This document shows positions 47,138-58,730 of a stretch of 64,000 bases of DNA, piece after piece. Under the pieces are notes generated by a model. That model searched no databases. It was not told where the DNA came from and saw only the letters and a list, made by a program, of their open reading frames with translations. How positions within the stretch are numbered: the first letter of the stretch is position 1; each line of letters begins with the position of its first letter. The position numbers and the translations under genes were made by a program. The stretch is from Coniella vitis (Eukaryota > Ascomycota > Sordariomycetes > Diaporthales > Schizoparmaceae). Location of the stretch: positions 62,001-126,000 of the forward strand of contig WUJK01000010.1 in the NCBI GenBank assembly GCA_011317545.1, in the 5' to 3' direction.

Positions 47138-50100
47138 ATGTCGGATTCCTCAGACTCGGAATTGATCCAAGACTCCATCGAAACTTCGTCACAGGCAGAC
47201 CCGTCCGCTGAGCCTGTGACTGCGGTGGCAGCTGGCGGGGATGAAAGCTCATCACGTCCTCTTTCGGGGCAATCGCGTGATGGCCGAGATGGCAGAGCCG
47301 GAGAAGAACCACCCAGCGATATGGTGGATGAGGCGGCTCATACGGAGGACCCCGTATCTCGTCACGGCTCCAAATCACCCGAGTATGAAGCTGCGGTTCT
47401 GGTCAAGCTTTGGGATCGTCCAAGCGAAAAGGATGTCTCTGAGCATCCAAACAAAGTCTTGAACAACCTCGAGTAAGTGCGAGATGGAGGAAGCAGGCCG
47501 AGGCTCTGGGAATTGATCGCTGTCTGTAGCATCGTGGTCGTTCATGGCCTTTGGACCACTCGAAGACCGCCTTTCACCAGCCCAGGGGCCAGCACCTCAG
47601 ATTGGCTCGATTTGGGTGGCCACTGCGGACATGTAATGGCTTTTGACTACGATGCTCCGCAACTGATGTCTGGCATGTACACGCGGCAGGCCTTCGAAAA
47701 CATAGCATTGAAGCTCCTGCAGGACCTCACTGAAGCGAGAAGCCAGGCACGAGAGGTAGGAGATCCCCAAAGATTCTCTCTGTAGTCCAATACAGCCACT
47801 AAGTGAATCCAGAAACGGCCCATCATGTTCGTAGCACATGACCTTGGAGGTATTATTGTGAAATGCGTGAGTGAGTTCAGGCATGAGTCGTGTCTGCCAA
47901 TGCATATTTCTGAAAGCTCACAAGTATTCTAGGCACTTGTGCTTGCTGGCTTGCAGCCTCGATTCTGGGGAGAAGTCCTGGATTCCTCCCGCATACTGGT
48001 GCGCAATGCAACGTCCTGCTCTTGACGATAATAATCCAACAGTCGACCAGGTCTTCTACGGTTGCCCCCATAGATCCAGGAACCACGATGCCATGGAAGA
48101 TGCTTTGAGCCGGTTTCTCTACCGTCCCAAACCATCGAGACATCCTGGTTTCTCCTTGCCATCTGGTTCCATGCACCATATTGCCAGCGCTGTGGAAGCT
48201 ATCAACGGGCTCTTCATGGACTCGAAGCACCATTTTCGGTCGCACATACTCAACGTCTACTCGGACGGTGCGTTTGCAAACCTAGACAAGGTACCACGAA
48301 CTTCGCACTGCCCTCATACGGTGCCTCTACCGCAATAGACGATTCAGTGCTGATGGTCTCTAGATGTTTGATTCATTGACTAGTACAATGAGCGTACCAT
48401 TCGAAATCCGACTTGCAGATAATCCCCAGATAGTGTCTCAACTTTTGCATCATATTAATGATGTCAGCTCTTGTAAGTACCGAAAATTGCCTTTGGAATA
48501 TTTTCTGTCTATTCCTCCCTTGCCCTTCTCACAGCGTTGCTGAAAGCAAACGAGTAGTGGTCGCGCTCGGCAGTGACGATCTGAGCAATGAGCGTCTGCG
48601 ATTGTCTGTCGCCTCAGCTTTGCCATCTCTGGGCTCTGACGACGACAGGCATAGTCCTTTCGCATGGATTCGGACCAATGGGCGCTACGAGTCTTGGTAC
48701 AACCAGCGACACGCGCAAATCCTGTACCTTCAAGGAACCAGTGCAGATGCACAGGCTGCTTCAGAGTACATCTATCACGATCTGGACAAGCTCCGTCACC
48801 AGTACGCTGGACATGTGACCCTGTATTTCAGTTTTGACAGGCACGACATGAGACGGGACAGCATGCAGGATATGTTGGGGACTTTTCTCGCTCAGATCCT
48901 CGGACATCTGACATCACTCACAGATTCCTTCACGGATCAGCTAGAGCAGCACCGAAATGACCGCAGCTGGAATTTTCGGGACCTGCTCAACTGGTTTCTG
49001 TTATGCAAAGATTTCAGTGAGGTGGAAAGCGTTTCGTGCGTCCTGAACAACCTGGATGACTGCGAACCCGTGTCGAGGAAGACGTTCCTTGACGACTTCT
49101 CCTATTTGTCCGACAGCCAGGAGAGAGCTTGGAGAGTTGTTGTCACGACGCGCCGGTCGGGTTCACTTCGGAAAGAGCTCTCTAGGTGGCCAACGCTTGA
49201 CGTTGGCGGAACGATCCTTGAAGATACGACCTCTGACAAAGGAAGAAGTCCCCACCACCACACAACGACTCTGCTGAAAACAAGGCCAGAGCTGCGGGTG
49301 TGCCATGAAGAACTCGACCAAGACGTCAGAGCCATCAGTGCTCTCGAGCCCGACATCCAAGAGCTTCTTTTGAGCCATGCTTCTAGCAGCAAACAATGGC
49401 CGTTACACCGACGGATCGGTGATATGGTTGGCCCTGTGGAACAGTTGAGCTTACAGAAATGTATTGAGAAGATTTTGGACAACGTTCCAGACCAAGAATT
49501 TGTGTTCCGCACCCTGGCTTGGGTCCTCTACGCGACCCGGCCTCCCACTCTCTGGGAACTCGCTGAAGCAGTCACCTGGAGCCCAGAACAACCGGTCTCC
49601 AACGACTCCATATCGATTGCTTTGATCGTCGATGAAGTTGTGTCCAAGGTGCATCAATGGCTGGCGGGCATAGTCAGCATACATCATAACGAGGTTGTGG
49701 TTGCGTCGGATCACGTGCGAGAAGCACTCACCAACCCCCATCGCGAAGGCGAAACCGCAGACATGGTACGGCGGCTTAGAGAGACGGCCCACATCACCAT
49801 CTTCAGGACCTGTTCAACATACCTCACTACCACGAAATCAAACCGGCGCCTTTCCAAGATTTACCAGAATTCCTTGTACGAAGGCACTCGCCTCGTGCTT
49901 GTCCGTAACCGCACAAGTCTCGCAGTTTATGCGGCCCAGTTCTTGCTTCATCACCTCTCTCAAGCTGCGCAGAGCACATCCTATGCGAAATCGGACATGT
50001 CGAAAGATTTACGCTCTTTTGTCGACTCAGAGGCCGTGGTAGAATGGTCCAAGGCACATTGGCTCCTCACGAATCCCCTCACAAGGAGTCGGGCGCCGTT

Positions 50101-53097
50101 TGCATCTCTGTATCCGGCTCTGGCCAGCGTCGGTCTAGCTGCAGAAGCCGAACGCTGGCGAGACGGGGACCAGGACTGGTCGACGGGTTTGGTTGAGGCA
50201 TGCTTGAATGGATCCAGGGAAACTGCACGACAACTGTTTCGTCAAACCCAACACTCGGTCGAAACGCTGCAAGATGCACTTACTGCTGCGGGCTCCTATG
50301 GCGATGAAGCAGAATGGCTTCACCTCATTACGAGTATCCAGGAGACGTACCCGGAGTTCCCCTGGAGAACGCAGGTGTCTTTGGTGGCCCGCGCAGCCTG
50401 GCTGCGTCTCAACAAAGTCCTCGCCAAGCTCTTGCAAGCCGGGTGTCCTGCCGACGAGACGGTTCCCTCCCGTGCAAGAAATCCGACGCCAATACGCATT
50501 GTTGTTAGTCGCTCGGATAACATCGAGGGTGCCAAGATCCTGCTTGACCACGGTGTAGACATAAAGCAAGTGAATAGACACGGATCGACGCTTGTCCATG
50601 GGGCCGCAGCGAACGGCTCCCCAGCCATGATCCGGCTCCTCGTGAGCTATGGCGCCGAAATCAACGCCCTTTCAAATGACTACACCTCGGCCACCTATGC
50701 CGCCTGCTTGTGGGGCCAATGGACAGCTGTGAGGGCCCTGGTAGAGCTTGGAGCAGACATCAATAGGAAAGCAGCAGAGAATCAGGACCTGCCGGGATGG
50801 TCCCCTCTTCTGTGCGCCATTTCAGAGGGCCACGTTGACTGCGCCCACGCCCTTATCGCAGGCAATGCTGACGTGAATATCGTGGGGCCCGAGGGTCCGC
50901 CTCTGGGATATGCCGTGGCTCAGGGCCTCTTGGAGATTTGCAAATCGCTTTTGGACAAGGGGGCCTACATATCTCATGAGTCCATCGCACCGCCTATCCT
51001 TGCTCAATCCCTGAGCTCCCTCGTCAAGAAGAACCGCATGGAAATTGTTCGACTGCTGGTAGAGCATGGCGCCGATGTCAACGCCACGGACGAAAAGGCC
51101 AACAATGCGCTGATGTGGGCCTGCGGAACAGGCGATCCAGACACCGTGGCCATGATAGAATACCTGATTGAGCAGGGCGTCAACGTCAACTGTCGCAACA
51201 GGGACGGCAACACGCCCTTGCACCTCGCTGTGCTCTTCGATGCGCCCGAGGTGCTGGCGGTGCTGCTGAAGCAGGACAAGATCGAGCTCGACCCTCTCGG
51301 CCCGCGAAGCATGACTCCGCTCAGTATGGCGGCCGGCCGGGGCCTGTTGCATTTGGCCGAGGCACTCCTAGAGAGGGGTGCGGATCCCAACTTGCAGCCC
51401 GAGGGCCGGACGAGTCTGCTTGTCAGCGCTGTGGCGGGCGACTCTCCCAAACTGGTGAGGCTACTGCTTCGATACAAGGCTCGGGTTGACACACCCGAGG
51501 CGGTGCGCGATATGATGCAATGGGAGCCGATGGAGTTCGCCGTGTTCCACGGACACTCAGAGATCATCCGGCTCCTTGGTGATGGCGGCGCAGACATCCA
51601 CCGTCGGTTTAGGGGCGGTCGGACGCTTGTGCACGTAGCCATGCAGCGAGCGGGCATGGGGGCTCTCCTCGAGTTTCGGCCCGCTCTGGACGTCAGATGC
51701 GACAAGGGCAACACGCCGCTGCACGAAGTCGCAGAGGACACACCGCTCGAGAACATCCAGCTGCTTGTACGGGCCGGGTCCGACATCAACGCCACCGACG
51801 CCACCGGCAAGACGCCTTTGCTTGTCGCCGTGGAGAACGAGAACCGCGAGGCGGCTCACTTTTACGTATCGCGGGGCGCAAACATGCACACCGCCTCGGC
51901 AGAGGAGGGCAGCGCGTTGCATGCCGCGTGTTTGCTCGGGTACGTGGATCTGGCCAAGGAGTTCATTGCTGCGGGCGTGGACGTCAACCTCTCGTCGGCA
52001 TTGAAGGGCACACCACTCACTGCAGCGCTGTGCTGTGACGACCCGGAGAGCATAGACGAGTTGCTGGATGTTCTTCTCAAAGCCGGTGCAGACTTGAACG
52101 CATTGGCCGGCCTGCGACTGGGCACTGTCGGCGTGGCTGCCGCCTGGGGATGCCAGGCTCGCCATATCGAGATGTTGGTGGCCAAGGGCGCGAGCTTCGT
52201 CGCGCAGGACAGCATGGGTCGAACGCCGCTGCATATCGCTGCCCTGCGTGGTGAACTCGAGTCAATGGACCTCATGCTCGAGGCGGCGGGGGCTGTCGTC
52301 GGTGCCAAGGACCATTGCGGCCGGAACACGGTGAGCTGGGCTGCGCAGAGCCCTTCCGTGGCTGCCCTTCAAAAGACTGTCAAGCTTGCTGGGGGGGATG
52401 CCATCAATGAAGCAGACCTGAGTGGATGGACACCTCTGTGCTGGGCAGCAAGAGGCCAGGGCTCAGCAGAACGTAGCATCGATGATGATAGTCAGCTGGA
52501 CATGATCGAGGAGTTGATCCGTCTGGGTGCAGACCGGCGCGCCAGATCCCACATTGAGGGCAAAGAGTATACAGCCGCAGGCATAGCCATGTACCATGGC
52601 TGCAGCAAAGAAGTCATCGAGCTTCTAAGCCTTCCTCCACCCGAGGGAGAAGACGCAGCAGAGGACTTGAAGGGCCACGGAATGCCACATATACCAGAGA
52701 ACGCCAGGCTGGAAAGCAACTCTTTCGTCTGCGATTACTGCATCGTCGTAAGTTTTGACCAGCAGTTTTGTCTTACTCACTCCCTAACCCCCATGCATAC
52801 CGTTGCAGCTCGGACACTTTTGTTGACAACTTCGCCAAGCCCTGCAAAGGAGTATGGCATCGATGCACGACATGCCGCGGCATCTTTGCCCTTTGCTACA
52901 AATGCCAGCATCTGAGAGACAAGATCCACCCGCCAGACCACGGGTTTGAGCCTGTGGGGACGGACTTTGAGACGCCGTCTGCGAAAACGGCATCGTCACG
53001 CGCTTCTTCTCCTGCACCGTCATCCAGTCGTTCTACCGCTTCGAGCTCGCATGGCTCTTCGGCTTCGGGTGGTGATGCGGATGATATTGAGGCCTGA
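47138..53097 (+). CDS. NLR-like protein: hydrolase-like, NACHT-like, ~20 ankyrin repeats, ZZ-like finger
   Basis: Proposed exons are 47,138-47,472, 47,530-47,755, 47,813-47,866, 47,933-47,998, 48,051-48,290, 48,364-48,472 and 48,555-52,747, exactly 1,741 codons. A last coding block lies at 52,809-53,097. Residues 1-110 are acidic and Ser-rich. Residues about 112-340 form an alpha/beta-hydrolase-like (sesB-type) region with VVVHGL and AHDLGG, where the nucleophile Ser of GHSxGG reads Asp, and FYGCPH. Residues about 395-560 form a NACHT-like region: the P-loop position reads GTSADAQAA, without GKS/T, while a Walker B-like VLNNLDDCE is kept near 505. About 20 ankyrin repeats span residues 985-1,700. 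A C-terminal Cys-rich ZZ-like finger (CDYC, WHRCTTC, ALCYKC) follows. The last junction is out of frame with standard GT-AG sites; without splicing the frame ends at 52,915. Probable cytosolic receptor or regulator. Confidence 0.85.
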
Positions 53098-53681
53098 AAG
53101 ATATGTAAATGTAAATGAGAGGACCGATACTGTCCATAGCGAGACTCAGGTATAGCAGCCACCACAGAGTCATGCATCGTCACAACCTCCTGCATACCTA
53201 CCAGCAAACAATCTTTGGAGTGTCATGATCTGTAAAGGCCATCTAGCACGGTAACAATAGGGTCATATTTGCGGGGCTATAGTCTTTTTTTTTTTTTTTT
53301 GTTTACCTCTCGCCTTCATCATCGAGTACGACCTGTGTTGTTTACCTGTCAGTCTTTTCGTGTATATTTACTGTGTGCGTGGTTTGATATATAAATTGCT
53401 CCCACTAGGAGGATGGTATATCTTGAACGCACATGGTCAATGGAGGGTTGGCATGCAAGTGTATTTGCCTAGGACTGTTTCCATTGTTTTTCGAGTTGAG
53501 ATATGTTACTCGTCGAGGACGGTTGCGTTATTGAAACACCGATTCTTCCCAGCACGTCCAAATTATCATATATTTGACCTTGATTGCGATGGAAGTCGTT
53601 TTCTTTCAGTAGCCTAGCATTTTATTTGATGCTCATCGTATCTACTTCAAATTCATGTGACATAAGGACTCCCAAGGCAAT
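53098..53681. other. Intergenic interval with T16 tract
   Basis: A run of 16 T at 53,285-53,300 lies about 190 bp after the last codon of the NLR-like gene. No other feature recognised. Confidence 0.6.
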
Positions 53682-54038
53682 TTATGCGTTAGTGTCGGAT
53701 TGACTCTGTATTCTTGTTGATGGTCTATGTCCAAGTAAAGGGAGTGCAATCTGTACCAAGTTGTAAAAGTATAAAGCTATCATAGCCCCAGTGCAAGCAC
53801 TGTCAGACTGAGAAGATTGCGGGCTTCCACGACCCCACTGCTGCTTGTAAAAACACACACTGAGGAGGCCTGGCAGAAAGAACACGACGAGCCTCTGTAC
53901 CGCCTGGTCCCAAGGCTCCGAACCGTCGAGATCAGGGGGCAAGAGATACTTCACGAGAAGCCATTGAAATACCATTGATGGTAAATGCTCAAGGACTTTA
54001 CGGAATCCCCAGTTAAGAAAGGCCGCTAGTATATCCAT
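53682..54038 (-). CDS. Small predicted membrane protein, 118 aa
   Basis: An uninterrupted frame starts from the ATG at 54,038 (MDILAAFLNWGF). Hydrophobic segments at residues about 20-35 (MVFQWLLVKYLL), 50-66 (LVVFFLPGLLSVCF) and 84-101 (GAMIALYFYNLVQIALPLL) suggest two or three membrane helices. The C-terminus is polar. No family recognised and no intron needed. It may be a real short gene; without homology or transcripts this stays open. Confidence 0.4.
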   Translation of the reverse strand: MDILAAFLNWGFRKVLEHLPSMVFQWLLVKYLLPPDLDGSEPWDQAVQRLVVFFLPGLLSVCFYKQQWGRGSPQSSQSDSACTGAMIALYFYNLVQIALPLLGHRPSTRIQSQSDTNA

Positions 54039-54163
54039 ATTAACCACTGCACTACGAGGACAAAAGAAGTGCTCCTTATGTGTAGCACACATGGTTGCTT
54101 TATACCCTTGAGTCTTGACAGAAGTGCAGCCCTTTCTCTTCTAGCTAGATCCCGCAGGCTTCG

Positions 54164-54760
54164 TCATAAGCCTGCTGACTCGTTCGAGAGAGCCACCAAT
54201 CTCTGCAGAAACAAGAGCTTGGAGGGATCAGCGTGGTGGAGACGAAGGCGGTCACAAAGGTATTGGTGAAGGGCATCAAACGACTCGCGTTCTCGGGCAG
54301 TAGGCGTGATGTGCGTGGAGGTGGCGTGGTCCAAGCGTTTGTCTTTGTGGCCAATAGTGAAGTTGCCATTTCGACGGCCGTTGACAAGCAGACGCGTTTT
54401 GCGATCCTGTAGAGGGCCTGCCAACTGCGAGAAGTAGGGCACCATTGGACGCAAAAAGCCAGCGGCGCCAAGGTACGTTTCAAGTGCTCTCAAGTTGCGA
54501 GGGAACACGAGGTCTGGAAAGCCTTGTGTGCGTTTTGTTGGTGTCGACAAGCCAAGAGCATCAATATAGAAGCCGAGAAATTCCACAGACTGAAAGGCGA
54601 CGCACTACTTCTGCGGGGGTGAGACAAGGACTTTGTGTGTTGAACAACTGAAGGATTGTGTGGAGGTGGGCAACGTGGTCATCGAAGCTGTCAGAGAAGG
54701 TTACGAAAGCGTCGATAAAGACCACAATAATGACCGCTCGTGTTCCTCTCGCTACGGATC
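54164..54760 (-). mobile_element. Ty3/gypsy reverse transcriptase fragment, not heavily RIPed
   Basis: Minus-strand frames read the reverse transcriptase end of a fungal gypsy element. A degenerate active-site block, VVFIDAFVTFSDS (one of the two active-site Asp positions reads Ala), and HLHTILQLF lie near 54,660-54,745. After a frame change near 54,590 follow EFLGFYIDALGLSTPTKRT, LETYLGAAGFLRP, PLQDRKTRLL and an RNase H start, DPSKLLFLQ. Composition is normal, unlike the 5' block. No LTRs, integrase or gag could be tied to it; the basic Arg/Asp-rich plus-strand frame at 54,839-55,081 may be part of another fragment. An old, dead relic. Confidence 0.75.
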
Positions 54761-57287
54761 TAGCTCATTCTCAAGATTGTCCTTAGAATCGTCCCAGTCC
54801 TCATGAGCCCTTTCCCAGGCTCGTGTGTCCACTGAATTGTGGAGGAAGCCTTTCAGAATCTGACGCATTTACTGGAAATTCAGGGGTCGTACAAGAACAA
54901 TGCCCATGAGACACGCGGCAACAGGTATGAAAAACAATTCGATAATCGTGACAAAGGCAAAGGCAGAGACGATCGCAACAATGGCTCCAAACGTGATCGT
55001 GACGAGGGTCATGATCATCGCGACCGCCGTGATCACGACCGCGCGTACGATCAACAATTAGTCGTATGGAGTGTCCAATAGTACTGCCCCGCGAGCAATA
55101 GACGAAGCCTCACTTCGTAATGTTTTCCACCGACAGTCTCTTCACGTTTTCCCGGTCGGCAGATGGATGGTCTCAATTTGAATCCCGTTCTTGTCAAAGC
55201 AAACGGCGGTAATATGGCATCGTGGATCCATGGGGCTCTCATGGGCCGCCTCCCTAATCACTCAATATCAATATGTGCTACGTGCGTAGCTGGTGAGTAT
55301 CACTTCTTACCGTGTGCAGACCTCGGCGGTTTCTTTTGGTAGTAGGAATTCGTTCAGTTGATACCCATAAACTGCTGGTAAGCCAAGACAGTTTTCTGTA
55401 CCACTTAGAATGAATACTCAACCGCACGACCAACGGCCTGGAGAGTTTGGGTCCGTTGTGCCACAGCGCTGCAATGCGAAGCCGCTCTCTCTTCTTGAAA
55501 ATGTTCTTTGCCATTGTGACCGATGTGAAAAGGAAGGCAATGGCTCAGAATGTAGATTTGTTGGCGTAACAGCGGAATGCGTGGTGGGGGACGAGAGGTG
55601 ACGATGGCTGAGATAGAAGGACAGCAAGATGAACATGGACTGTCACTTCCATTGCGAATTGGCCATCGTTGGGTGAGTGCTTGCCAAGTTGGCTGTGGTC
55701 CATCACTTCTATTGCGATGACAAATGTCAGTCGTGTACCTCCAGCAGATTGAGTGAAGAGACGCCAAGGTAGGGGGCTGTGGGAAGTGCCAGTGAATTGT
55801 AAGAGGTGGAGGCGTTAGTGGACACTCACACGGTAGACGGGGTCGGCAAGTCAGTTGCTACCATCCGGGTAAGATACCTCGCTTGCCATTGATCGACGCG
55901 GCAATTCTTTCCCGGCAACGAAACAAGTGATGCCATGACGGAAGAATGCGTTTCCCTGGTTCAGCCTGGGTGGAAGGGAAGAATAGGAAGGTCCGAAATG
56001 CAGGTGGAAGCTCGCACGGTAGCTGGGTCTGGATATTGGAAGTTGATTTCGCTGGTCATAGTCGCTGTGGTGTGCCCAAGAGAGGAGAGAGGGATAGATT
56101 AAAAAAAGAAAGGAAGCCAAAAGAAAGGGGGTTGGGCCAGAGATGTTGATGGTCCTTGGTGTTTTGTGTTTTGTGCGTGAGCAGAGAAAAAAGAAAAGAT
56201 CTATCCCCAAAGTCCCACATACTGCCCAATTTATACGTTGGAGACGTTCGTAGGCCTTGGGAAGGAGCAAACAAGACACCGCCACAGTGAGTCATCTTGA
56301 ACAGTCATGTGTCTATTGGCAGCTCCTTCCATTCAAGTGTTTATTATTCTTTCCAGAGCTAGGTCCAGTGCTCCAGTCTTGCAAGTCGGCCGTTCCTTCC
56401 ACTCCCAAGGTTGCCTAGCCAGCAGTATCGATGCGTGCGTGGCGTGGTTCAAATGGCCACTAGTTGAAGGCGACCAGAGCTCTTGAGGGCAACGAGGCTG
56501 CCGGCCACTGATGTAGTACAGTAATGATGAGATGATACTTCAATACCAGGCAAGGCTACCGCTCGTAAATACATAGTGTAGGAGAATTGGGCAGAGACTA
56601 TTGCGCCACAGGACGGCGAGCATCCTCCTTGACTTTCCCATCAAAGCTAGCACAAGTACCTAGCTCATTACAGTTTTGCATTCCCTTTGAAAAGTGTTGT
56701 TGACCAAGCCATACAGAAGGAACCGGTTTCCTATTGTGGCTTGTCAGTTTTTATGTTCAGATTTCATGCTTGTGGTCGCGGTCGTTACTCTGGTGCTACA
56801 CTTGCCTTGGCAGGCTTGGTAAGCTGGTCGATCCATGTAAAATGATTGGCTCATCTGCTTCACGCCAGACCTGGTCCACTTTTCCAACCCATGCCTCGCT
56901 AGGCCAAGCAACAATAGGCACACAGCCCGTGAAAATTAAAATGATTCGATCCCAGATTTCAGAGTTTCTGTGGAGATTTTCCCACCATGGTCTTTTTACC
57001 CAGACTTTCAGTACCTTTTTTTTTTTTTTGTATTGGAGCTGTGTGTTTGCTTATTCACAACTTTGTTTGCTACGCTTTGGCAACATCACACCAGCACGAG
57101 ACTAGCATATCGGCGTGGCGTAATGCGAGGCGTCAAACCCAAAGATATGAGGGAACAGCCAAAGATTTATCTCAAACTTTCATTCCCCGCATAGAAAGTA
57201 TCTGAAAGCTTGCCAGCTGTGCAGCTTGCGGGTTGGGTTGAGTTGATCTCATGTTACCGAGCGCTGTTCCATGGCACCCTGGATGTT
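54761..57287. other. Intergenic interval, possible degraded fragments
   Basis: Contains an Arg/Asp-rich plus-strand frame (54,839-55,081; GSKRDRDEGHDHRDRRDH) and several overlapping short frames at 55,278-56,300 without recognisable domains. From 56,300 to 57,287 nothing coding was recognised. Confidence 0.5.
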
Positions 57288-57641
57288 TTATCTGATCATC
57301 CTTTCCTGGCTGTCCCTGTATTTCTCCATCTGCAGCTTGAACTCGTTCTTGAAATTGTTGACATTCCTGTGTGCCCTCACCAGATGTTCCTTGGTCAATT
57401 TGCCTCTCCCCTCGCCTCCTTTCCTTGCTGCACGAGCCAATCCGAGCGCAGTCGTGACAATGTTTCGGATCTGCCGGCCGTCAAGACCGTCATTGGATAT
57501 ATCTTCGATCCAGTCGGTAATGCCGTCTGTGTCACGGTAGCCTTCAACAGCGCCCCTTTCATACAACTTGTCGAGAAAGTTTCGGAAGATGGCTATTATT
57601 TGCGGTATCGAATAGGCCGTGGCATCAGCTTCCGTAGCCAT
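57288..57641 (-). pseudogene. C-terminal fragment of a fungal AAA-type ATPase
   Basis: From the ATG at 57,641 the frame gives 117 residues ending in a stop at 57,288. It contains DGRQIRNIVTTALGLA, the sensor-2 arginine region of fungal AAA ATPases (NGRQIRN), followed by GKLTKEHLVRAHRNVNNF and a C-terminal helix. The Walker A, Walker B and arginine-finger parts should lie upstream on the minus strand, but none is found within about 300 bp. The first 15 residues (ATEADATAYSIPQ) look decayed against the family. Best read as a truncated duplicate with no ATPase activity. Confidence 0.7.
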
Positions 57642-58577
57642 GGCTGCTGGAACTCGCACGATTCTATCGACTCACGATGCTGATTCACGTGTCTTCTCTG
57701 CAGTTGGACGGACCCAGTATGGGCTCAATTCTCGTAGTTTGAGGCCGTGCAGGGACGAGAACTGCACCGCAAGAAGCAATCTTCATCCTGGGGATATTCG
57801 AGTATTTATATTTCGGGGCTTACTCGTTGGAGCACCAAAGAAAGCCGAGACGCCTTGTCATATGTCTGTCCGGCAACAAGGCTACTCTTTGCACCTCCAT
57901 ATTCGGGTTTCTTTGGGACTCTGAGGGGCTGGACACATGTGGCAGATAAGCCACGGCATTGTTAATTGCTAGTGATGATATAAGCTTGGAGGTCTGCCCA
58001 TATCATATCTCGAAACGGGCGTATCGCCCAGGAGTGCGGCCTGCAGATAGAGAAATACGCATCTCTATCGGTGCCGTTGCACTGTGAGACCTATTAATGG
58101 TCCAAAAAAAAAGATAATCCTTCCCCCAATCAGTTGCTGACAAGGGGACTGTTTGTTCTCCCCCAATGGCGTTACGAACCCAACTGACGCTGCTGAAATA
58201 TCAGCACACCACTTGGAGCTAACGCATTAAGAGCGCATGGGACAAGAAGCCCTCCTATGGGTGGCGATAAGCTGGGCGAAAGGTGATCTCGGCAGCGTCA
58301 TAGGCCTCTGATTTCATCCATAGCTTGGATCCCTTGGTCAATATCATCAAGGACTTTGGTGCACCGTTTGGCGGGATGGCGATGGGTACAATTTGTTTCT
58401 CCTGACGGCACGATATTCAAAGCTTTTAAGGTTCTCCCCCCATTGTGTGCATATCATAAACTTGCAAAACAGAAAGACAGGGAAAAGAAAAAAGGGAAAC
58501 TAAACGAATGCTTCATTTCAATAAACAAATTGCCAGGAACCAAACGAAAATTGAAAAGAGAATCAGTGACACACTAG
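57642..58577. other. Intergenic interval
   Basis: No gene recognised; an A9 tract lies near 58,103-58,111. Expected N-terminal parts of the AAA ATPase are absent. Confidence 0.55.
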
Positions 58578-58730
58578 ACCACATCAAAGATCGACTTCCT
58601 GGCGTCAGAAATGTACCAGCACATCTACAACAAGGACAACTCGGAGCTCGGTGAGCCGATGCAGGCCAAGATAGTCGATGTATATGATGGGTTGATTTCT
58701 TTCTTGCACGAAAGCTTCAGAGTACTATAG
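58578..58730 (+). pseudogene. Short coding remnant, possibly from an NLR N-terminus
   Basis: A 50-codon frame opened by a TAG at 58,575 and closed by TAG at 58,728 reads an amphipathic-helix-like sequence (ASEMYQHIYNKDNSELGEP, then AKIVDVYDGLISFLHESF). It has no start codon, introns or neighbours in frame. The pattern of a short helical block with 'Y..L..FL..AF' resembles N-terminal regions of fungal NACHT proteins, but I am not certain. Confidence 0.3.

Noticed and set aside
51004..52329. Long minus-strand frames antisense to the ankyrin exon
   Set aside because: Mirror frames of GC-rich ankyrin codons; the plus strand carries the clear repeats.
54839..55081. Arg/Asp-rich plus-strand frame, possibly gag-like
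   Set aside because: Low complexity with no zinc knuckle visible; could not be linked to the nearby minus-strand gypsy fragment.
55851..56285. 144-residue minus-strand frame with a hydrophobic middle
   Set aside because: Shadowed by other frames, no recognisable family, odd composition; insufficient support.
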